8,118 nt of DNA from VBAS01 sp044867875 (GTDB lineage: Bacteria; Bacteroidota; Bacteroidia; Chitinophagales; Chitinophagaceae). The notes beneath the pieces are model-generated. The model did not search any database. It was given only the letters and a program-made list of their open reading frames with translations, and was not told the DNA's origin. Shown here piece after piece: positions 1 to 5,152 of the stretch; positions within the stretch are counted from its first letter, which is position 1, and every line of letters starts with the position of its first letter. Made by a program: the position numbers and the translations under genes. The DNA lies in NCBI GenBank assembly GCA_044867875.1, contig JBIOVR010000388.1, positions 1 through 8,118 on the forward strand, in the 5' to 3' direction.

Positions 1-2
1 GT

Positions 3-1847
3 ATGATGAACTGGTTGCTTGTGCTGGTCGTGATCCTTCCTTTTTTATATTCAGAAACACCGCTTGATACAGTTGTTTCTGTTCGTTATATTTTTCTCTG
101 TGCCTTTATGCTGCTTTTTGTTTTATACTTTTTTGCCTGGAAAAAAAGAATGATCACCGCTCCTCCTCGTTTAATTAAAATTGTTTTTATCACCGGAACG
201 GCCTTTGCAGTATGGAGTTTGCTGAGTTTAACAGGTGCCATCAATTACCGTGAAGGGTATTGGGAGATCGGCCGGCACCTGCTTCATCTTGTTTTGCTTT
301 TTATTATAATGACGGCAGTAGCACAGGAACCAGCACAACTGCTGAAAATTTGTTGCGCTGTAACGATCATTTCTTTGCTGCATGGTCTTGTGGGCATTTT
401 GCAATTTTACGAGATCGCTTTTACCAGTCTTCCGGGTAATTACAAACCCTATGGTTTTATGACGAACCGGAATCTATTTGGTTCTGCACAGGCTTTTCTT
501 CTGCCATTTGTTATCTATACTTTTTATGCAGGAAAAAGATCATGGAAAGTGATAGCAGGATTTGCACTCACCGTGATCGCAATATCACTTTTACTTTCGC
601 AAACCCGTTCCGCATGGTTATCCGGTATCGCTATTTTTATTGTTTCATTGTTACTGGTTTTGATCTTTGTGCCTTCACAAAGAAAAAAATGGATGCTCTC
701 ATCATTGGCAGCGATCGCCGTTGCTGCTGTCGTTATAAGTTTATTGATATTCTCCGATAAAGAAAGTGACCTAGCTAAGTCGGTAACGGAAAGAGCGGCA
801 AGCCTCACGGTAAATACCACCCCGAGATCAGCCGCCGATGTAAATACTTCGGAAAGATTAAAGATGTGGAAGAAAACATTGTCAATGATAAAAGATCATC
901 CGCTGACAGGTGTTGGTTCGGGCAACTGGAAAGTGGTGATCCCTTCTTATGGACTTGGCAACACAGTATTCGCTAAAGGATATTTTGCACCGGACCGGGT
1001 GCATAATACATACTTGCAAATAGCTTCGGAAACAGGCGTCCCCGGCTTCCTCTTTTATTTTGGCATGTGGGTGATCATCGCTGTGACAGGATTTATAGTG
1101 ATCCGCAAAACAACGAGTAATGATAAAAAGATTCTGGTGATACTTATGCTGGCAGGTTTAAGTGCAGTAGCTGTTGACAGTTTGTTCAGTTTCGCCATTG
1201 AACGTATCGAACATTCTGTTTATATGCTGCTAATGGGTGGCGTTATACTTGGTCTTTATGCACAAGAAGCAGGAACAACTACTTTAAAAATGCAGCCAAT
1301 AAAAAAGATCGTGCTGGTGCCGGTTGTGTTATTGATACTCTTTGATCTCTGGCTAGGAAAAAAGAAATTTGATTTTGAAAAACATTTAAAGCTTGCGATC
1401 TATTTTAACGAACAAAAACGTTTTTCAGAAACGATCAATGAAGCAAACAGCGCAAAGAATAGCTTTTTTACAATTGACATAACTTCCAACCCGGTCGAAT
1501 TGAACAGCGGTGTTGCTTATAAGGAATTAAAGAATCATGATGCAGCGATCAAAGAACTGAATACTGCTTTATCATACAGTCCGTACAATAACCGGACTTA
1601 TAATAACCTTGGTGCCGTTTATTTCGATCTTAAACAATACCCGAATGCGATTGATAGTTATAAAAAGTCACTTGAATATGTGCCGGAGTTTGAAACCGTG
1701 CTGAAGAATCTCGCAGTCACTTATTATCTCGCCGGTGATTACGCCGCTTGTATTGAGACAATGGGAAAATTTAATCCCGAAGGCGACCCCGTGATGATCA
1801 ACGTGCTGAATGATGCAAAGAATAAACTTTCCTCAAAAAAACAGTGA
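3..1847 (+). CDS. O-antigen ligase/polymerase (Wzy_C) family membrane protein with C-terminal TPR tail
   Basis: Proteins of this family transfer or polymerise lipid-linked glycans at the periplasmic face of the inner membrane (WaaL, Wzy or PglL-like). The 614 residues hold about a dozen hydrophobic segments, roughly residues 3-16, 27-45, 59-78, 92-107, 116-136, 162-176, 183-198, 206-224, 231-250, 348-367, 376-420 and 434-451. Family motifs are visible: GFMTNRNLFGS (151-161), SQTRSAWL (199-206), HPLTGVGSGNW (299-309) and RVHNTYLQIASETG (332-345), where H334, N335 and E343 fit the conserved periplasmic-loop signature. After the last membrane segment, residues about 494-598 form two to three TPR units (NNRTYNNLGAVYFDLKQYPNAI is the clearest), probably periplasmic. 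The start is a tandem ATG at 3 and 6, but only two bases lie upstream, so an earlier start cannot be excluded. Sequence alone does not decide between O-antigen ligase, polymerase and protein glycosyltransferase. The next gene is on the other strand, so no operon partner is visible here. Confidence 0.88.
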   Translation: MMNWLLVLVVILPFLYSETPLDTVVSVRYIFLCAFMLLFVLYFFAWKKRMITAPPRLIKIVFITGTAFAVWSLLSLTGAINYREGYWEIGRHLLHLVLLFIIMTAVAQEPAQLLKICCAVTIISLLHGLVGILQFYEIAFTSLPGNYKPYGFMTNRNLFGSAQAFLLPFVIYTFYAGKRSWKVIAGFALTVIAISLLLSQTRSAWLSGIAIFIVSLLLVLIFVPSQRKKWMLSSLAAIAVAAVVISLLIFSDKESDLAKSVTERAASLTVNTTPRSAADVNTSERLKMWKKTLSMIKDHPLTGVGSGNWKVVIPSYGLGNTVFAKGYFAPDRVHNTYLQIASETGVPGFLFYFGMWVIIAVTGFIVIRKTTSNDKKILVILMLAGLSAVAVDSLFSFAIERIEHSVYMLLMGGVILGLYAQEAGTTTLKMQPIKKIVLVPVVLLILFDLWLGKKKFDFEKHLKLAIYFNEQKRFSETINEANSAKNSFFTIDITSNPVELNSGVAYKELKNHDAAIKELNTALSYSPYNNRTYNNLGAVYFDLKQYPNAIDSYKKSLEYVPEFETVLKNLAVTYYLAGDYAACIETMGKFNPEGDPVMINVLNDAKNKLSSKKQ

Positions 1848-1927
1848 TGATTTCTTCTTTTTAAAAGCATACCCGATACAATTGCTTCCCGGGATCCGAT
1901 AATATTATTTTTTTTAATTGGGAATTA

Positions 1928-2161
1928 TTAACGTTGGCGATGAGATGAATGATTATTATTTCTTCCGTTAATAAACACGGGTTTTAATAAATAAGGCTGG
2001 CGGGAAATAATTTCCTGTTGCACCAATTCTATGGTACGCTTACAAATTTCGTATTCACCAACATATGTTTCACCATAGATCATTATCTGGGTAAGACGAT
2101 TAGTATGTATAACGAGCAAATCTACCAGCTCCCGGTTTTCAAGTGTTTGATGCAATTGCAT
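1928..2161 (-). CDS. Small hypothetical protein, 77 residues
   Basis: I do not recognise a named family. The predicted product is soluble, with no signal peptide or membrane segment. Residues 1-50 look helical, with regularly spaced Leu, Ile and Val (ENRELVDLLVIHTNRLTQIM) and a Tyr/Glu-rich middle (YGETYVGEYEICKRTIELVQ). The last 13 residues are Asn/His/Arg-rich and probably disordered (NGRNNNHSSHRQR). The ATG at 2161 is the first in the open frame, which is closed by a TGA at 2186-2188. There is no Shine-Dalgarno sequence, as is usual in Bacteroidota. About 31 bases upstream, complement 2193-2201 reads TATTTTTTG, close to the Bacteroidota -7 box TAnnTTTG but one T too long and without a clear -33 partner. 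The composition reads like a real protein, and no larger gene overlaps it. It stands alone, facing away from the exonuclease gene and towards the glycan ligase gene. A role as a small adaptor or regulator would be a guess. Confidence 0.62.
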   Translation of the reverse strand: MQLHQTLENRELVDLLVIHTNRLTQIMIYGETYVGEYEICKRTIELVQQEIISRQPYLLKPVFINGRNNNHSSHRQR

Positions 2162-2269
2162 AAGATCTGGACATATTAAATTTATTCACAGACAAAAAAT
2201 ACAAACACCATGCAAAAAGCTTTTAATTATTCTATAAATATTTTTTAAACCTAAATCCCTTCAAACCCT

Positions 2270-2289
2270 GTTGGTTTTAAAAAACCAGC
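2270..2289. repeat. Hairpin-forming inverted repeat in the divergent spacer
   Basis: TGGTTTT at 2272-2278 pairs with AAAACCA at 2281-2287. A T-G wobble and a G-C pair at the base make the stem about nine pairs long. The loop is only two bases, so the innermost pair would open in RNA. Neither strand has a T-tract after the stem, so this is not a standard intrinsic terminator. It could be a protein-binding palindrome or chance in AT-rich DNA. Confidence 0.35.
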
Positions 2290-2371
2290 TTAACCAAAAG
2301 ATTCCAATGGTAATGACCGAAGTGAATTTTTTTCCACAACTGAATTCAGACCGGGTAAATTGTTAGATCGC

Positions 2372-2391
2372 AAATAACCGGCATGTTATTT
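2372..2391. promoter_or_regulatory. 7-6-7 dyad, candidate operator before the exonuclease-ligase operon
   Basis: AAATAAC (2372-2378) and GTTATTT (2385-2391) are perfect inverted repeats separated by the six bases CGGCAT, and the right arm ends 20 bases before the ATG at 2412. The 20-base span and the symmetry suit a dimeric helix-turn-helix regulator, and the position would block transcription or translation initiation. I cannot match it to a known regulator. It could instead form a hairpin in the 5' leader. The evidence is only symmetry and position. Confidence 0.35.
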
Positions 2392-2411
2392 TCAATGTTG
2401 TAATTACTGTT

Positions 2412-3461
2412 ATGGCCCTAATTGATTTTACCAGCAAAGGTTTGTACTGCAGCGCCGGCGATTTTTATATTGATCCATGGCAACCTGTAAATAAAGCGAT
2501 CATCACTCATGCACACAACGATCATGCACGATGGGGAAATGATCGTTATTTATGTCACACTGCAAGTTTGCCTTTGCTTAAACTTCGTTTGGGTGATGTA
2601 GCGATCGATGCGATCCAATGGAATGAAACAATATATATTAATGGAGTAAAAATTTCTTTGCACCCGGCCGGGCATATCATTGGTTCATCCCAAATAAGAA
2701 TAGAATATAATAATGAGGTATGGGTGGTGAGTGGTGATTATAAAACAGAAGATGATGGCATCAGTGGCGTTTTTGAACCCGTAAAATGTAATGTGTTCAT
2801 ATCAGAATCAACATTTGGTCTGCCCATTTATAAATGGAAGTCTCAACAAGAGATATTTCAGAACATCAGGGAATGGATCATGACAAACAAAGAGACTGGT
2901 AAAACATCGGTGTTGATAGCATACAGTTTGGGTAAAGCACAAAGAATAATGCAATGCATCAAAGACATGGGTCTAAAAATATTTTTGCATGGTGCTGTAT
3001 GGAATGTGCATCAAACATTATTACAGGCAGGCTATGATCTGCCCAATGCTGAAAGAGTAACTCCTGAAACTCCCAAAGAAGTTTTTAAAGGTCAAATAGT
3101 AATTGCTCCGCCAAGTGCTGATGGCACACCGTGGATGAAAAAATTTTCTCCTTATAGTGTAGGTGTATGCAGCGGCTGGATGCAAGTAAGAGGAAATGTA
3201 AGAAGACGAAACGCAGACGCAGGTTTTGCATTAAGCGATCATGCAGATTGGAATGGATTATTAAATGCAGTAAAAGCAACAGGAGCAGAAAAAGTTTTTG
3301 TAACACATGGTTTCCAGGCTACGTTCAGCAGGTATTTAAATGATAATGGAATATCAGCCGCTGAAGTAAAAACAGAATATGGCGGCGAGGAAGAAGAGCA
3401 GGAAAAAGCATCTACGACAAGTGAACAGGATAATGAGATCAACACAGCGAATGAAGAATGA
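2412..3461 (+). CDS. Ligase-associated DNA exonuclease (metallo-beta-lactamase/beta-CASP fold)
   Basis: The product is a cytoplasmic metal-dependent nuclease of the family related to mRNA 3'-processing factors (CPSF73/SNM1-like) that is encoded next to ATP-dependent DNA ligases and probably trims DNA ends before ligation. The zinc-binding motifs are complete: HAHNDH at 33-38 (H33, H35, D37, H38), PAGHIIGS at 85-92 (H88), SGDYKTE at 107-113 (D109), SDHADW at 275-280 (D276, H277) and the C-terminal VTHG at 297-300 (H299). The AYSLGKAQRI segment (170-179) and SESTFGLP (131-138) are typical of this exonuclease family. At 349 residues it has about the usual length plus an acidic, low-complexity tail from about residue 322 (GGEEEEQEK onward). 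The ATG at 2412 precedes MALIDFTSKGLYC, the usual start of the fold, with no Shine-Dalgarno sequence. Its TGA overlaps the ligase ATG (ATGA, 3458-3461), so the two are probably translationally coupled. The family assignment is firm; the exact substrate is not established from sequence. Confidence 0.93.
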   Translation: MALIDFTSKGLYCSAGDFYIDPWQPVNKAIITHAHNDHARWGNDRYLCHTASLPLLKLRLGDVAIDAIQWNETIYINGVKISLHPAGHIIGSSQIRIEYNNEVWVVSGDYKTEDDGISGVFEPVKCNVFISESTFGLPIYKWKSQQEIFQNIREWIMTNKETGKTSVLIAYSLGKAQRIMQCIKDMGLKIFLHGAVWNVHQTLLQAGYDLPNAERVTPETPKEVFKGQIVIAPPSADGTPWMKKFSPYSVGVCSGWMQVRGNVRRRNADAGFALSDHADWNGLLNAVKATGAEKVFVTHGFQATFSRYLNDNGISAAEVKTEYGGEEEEQEKASTTSEQDNEINTANEE

Positions 3462-5056
3462 AAGAGTTTGCAACATTAATAACAAAGTTGGGTACAAGTA
3501 CAAAGACCAATGAAAAGCTGGAAGCCCTTTCCCATTATTTTGCAACGGCCAATGATGCGGATAAAGTTTGGGTGATCGCTTTATTTAGCGGTCGCCGGCC
3601 AAAAAGAATGATCAGCTCAAGCTTCTTGTCATTATGGTGCATGGAAATTGCGGAGCTCCCTGCATGGTTATTCGAAGAATGTTATCATACAGTTGGCGAT
3701 CTTGCTGAAACGATCGCCTTATTATTACCGGAAATAACTACAGATAGTACTCCATATAAAAGTCTTTCTTATTTCTTAAAGTCATTTATAAAAATGGAGA
3801 AAGCGGAGGAAAAAGTAAAAAAAGATTTTATTATCAGTAGCTGGATGCAGATGGATAAAAATGAACGTTTTGTTTTTAATAAATTGCTTACTGGCAATTT
3901 CAGGATCGGTGTATCACAAAAAATGATCGTAAATGCATTAGTAAAAACGGTGCAGCTTGACTCAAGTGTGATCGCTCATCGTATCAGCGGAAACTGGGAC
4001 CCATCAACCACTTCTTTTGATGACTTATTAAGTGAACAGTCAACTACTATTGATTTTTCAAAACCTTACCCATTTTATTTAGCCTATGCTGTGGATACAA
4101 AAGTAAATGAGCTTGGCCCGGAAAATGAATGGCAGGCTGAATGGAAATGGGATGGTATCCGCGGCCAGCTTATCAAACGTAATAACGAAATATTTGTTTG
4201 GAGCCGTGGTGAAGAATTAATGACGGATAAATTTCCGGAGTATCATTCATTAAAAACTTTATTGCCGGAAGGAATTGTGCTGGATGGAGAGATCATTCCA
4301 AGTGTTGATAAAAAACCATTGCCCTTTGCTTTATTACAAACAAGGATCGGCAGAAAAAATGTTACTAAAAAACATTTACAAGATGCCCCGATCGCATTCT
4401 TTGCTTATGATATTTTGGAATATGAAGGGCAGGATATTCGTGAATGGGCTTTAGAAAGACGAAGAAGCTTGTTGGAAGATATCATTACAAAACTCGATCA
4501 TCCCGTTTTATTATTATCTCCTGTTATTAATTTTTCTTCATGGGAGCAGTTAGCCGCCATTCGGGAAAGTTCACGAGAAATGGGTGCAGAAGGTATCATG
4601 CTGAAACGAAGATCATCAACCTACCAGGTCGGTCGCAAAGTTGGCGATTGGTGGAAATGGAAGATCGATCCGTTGGTAATTGATGCAGTAATGATCTATG
4701 CACAAAAAGGTCATGGACGAAGAAGTAATTTATATACAGATTACACATTTGCTGTAAAAGATAATGACAAGCTGGTAAGTTTTGCAAAAGCTTATTCGGG
4801 CCTAACCGATAAAGAATTTGCAGAAGTCGATTCATTTGTAAAAAGAAATTCTTTAGAAAAATTTGGACCTGTAAGAACGGTAAAACCAGAACTTGTTTTT
4901 GAAATTGCATTTGAAGGCATAGCAGCGAGTAACCGGCATAAATCCGGGGTAGCGTTGCGGTTTCCCCGCATCAATCGTTGGCGAAAAGATAAAAAGGCTG
5001 ATGAGATCAATACACTTACTGATCTGAAAAAGATGCTGGATGTGTATGGCAAATGA
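3458..5056 (+). CDS. ATP-dependent DNA ligase
   Basis: This enzyme seals DNA nicks through a lysine-AMP intermediate and probably works in repair alongside the replicative NAD-dependent ligase. The nucleotidyltransferase motifs are all present: motif I KWDG with catalytic K230, then R235; motif Ia SRGEE (249-253); motif III LDGEI (275-279); motif IIIa FFAYDI (314-319); motif IV EGIMLK (378-383, K383); and motif V WWKWKID (398-404, K400 and K402). Motif VI lies in the basic RFPRINRWRKDK (501-512). Order of domains: N-terminal DNA-binding domain (about 1-195), adenylation domain (about 205-405) and OB-fold domain (about 410-516). The length of 532 residues suits the bacterial stand-alone ligases of this type. 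It lacks the polymerase and phosphoesterase domains of LigD, and no Ku gene is nearby. Its start overlaps the exonuclease stop, marking a two-gene operon. In other bacteria this pair often comes with an Lhr-type helicase and a phosphoesterase; neither is in the window, and downstream lies a convergent gene. Confidence 0.96.
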   Translation: MKEFATLITKLGTSTKTNEKLEALSHYFATANDADKVWVIALFSGRRPKRMISSSFLSLWCMEIAELPAWLFEECYHTVGDLAETIALLLPEITTDSTPYKSLSYFLKSFIKMEKAEEKVKKDFIISSWMQMDKNERFVFNKLLTGNFRIGVSQKMIVNALVKTVQLDSSVIAHRISGNWDPSTTSFDDLLSEQSTTIDFSKPYPFYLAYAVDTKVNELGPENEWQAEWKWDGIRGQLIKRNNEIFVWSRGEELMTDKFPEYHSLKTLLPEGIVLDGEIIPSVDKKPLPFALLQTRIGRKNVTKKHLQDAPIAFFAYDILEYEGQDIREWALERRRSLLEDIITKLDHPVLLLSPVINFSSWEQLAAIRESSREMGAEGIMLKRRSSTYQVGRKVGDWWKWKIDPLVIDAVMIYAQKGHGRRSNLYTDYTFAVKDNDKLVSFAKAYSGLTDKEFAEVDSFVKRNSLEKFGPVRTVKPELVFEIAFEGIAASNRHKSGVALRFPRINRWRKDKKADEINTLTDLKKMLDVYGK

Positions 5057-5152
5057 AACTCACTCTGTAATATTTTTATTTAAAATTCTTCATTTACTCT
5101 TTCAGAACAAAGTTGGAAAGTCCCTGTTTTCCGGAATTATGAAGGATGAGAG

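Larger units (their letters stand above)
2162..2411. promoter_or_regulatory. Divergent intergenic region holding the promoters of two genes
   Basis: This 250-base AT-rich spacer lies between the minus-strand small gene and the plus-strand exonuclease gene, so both promoters should be here. No clean Bacteroidota promoter (TTTG, about 19 bases, TAnnTTTG) was found on either strand. The best partial match faces the small gene (complement 2193-2201). The spacer contains two inverted repeats, listed separately. I see no tRNA, small-RNA or riboswitch signature in it. Confidence 0.5.

Noticed and set aside
524..820. Open frames on either strand inside the glycan ligase gene
   Set aside because: They are fully contained in a well-supported gene and show no recognisable motifs.
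1864..1888. Possible weak terminator for the small minus-strand gene (AAGCA/TGCTT stem, then TTTT on the minus strand)
   Set aside because: The stem is only five pairs with a 13-base loop and is AT-biased. It is not convincing as an intrinsic terminator.
1887..1915. TCCCGGGA palindrome, then ATAATATTAT palindrome and a T-run after the glycan ligase gene
   Set aside because: Both palindromes are perfect with no loop and would not make a stable hairpin as they stand. The T-run may be chance in an AT-rich spacer.
3458..5056. LigD-type non-homologous end joining
   Set aside because: The protein has only ligase domains, without polymerase or 3'-phosphoesterase modules, and no Ku gene lies in the window.
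5115..5132. GGAAA/TTTCC hairpin between the convergent ligase and repeat-protein genes, considered as a shared terminator
   Set aside because: The stem is five pairs with a loop of eight, and no T-tract follows on either strand.
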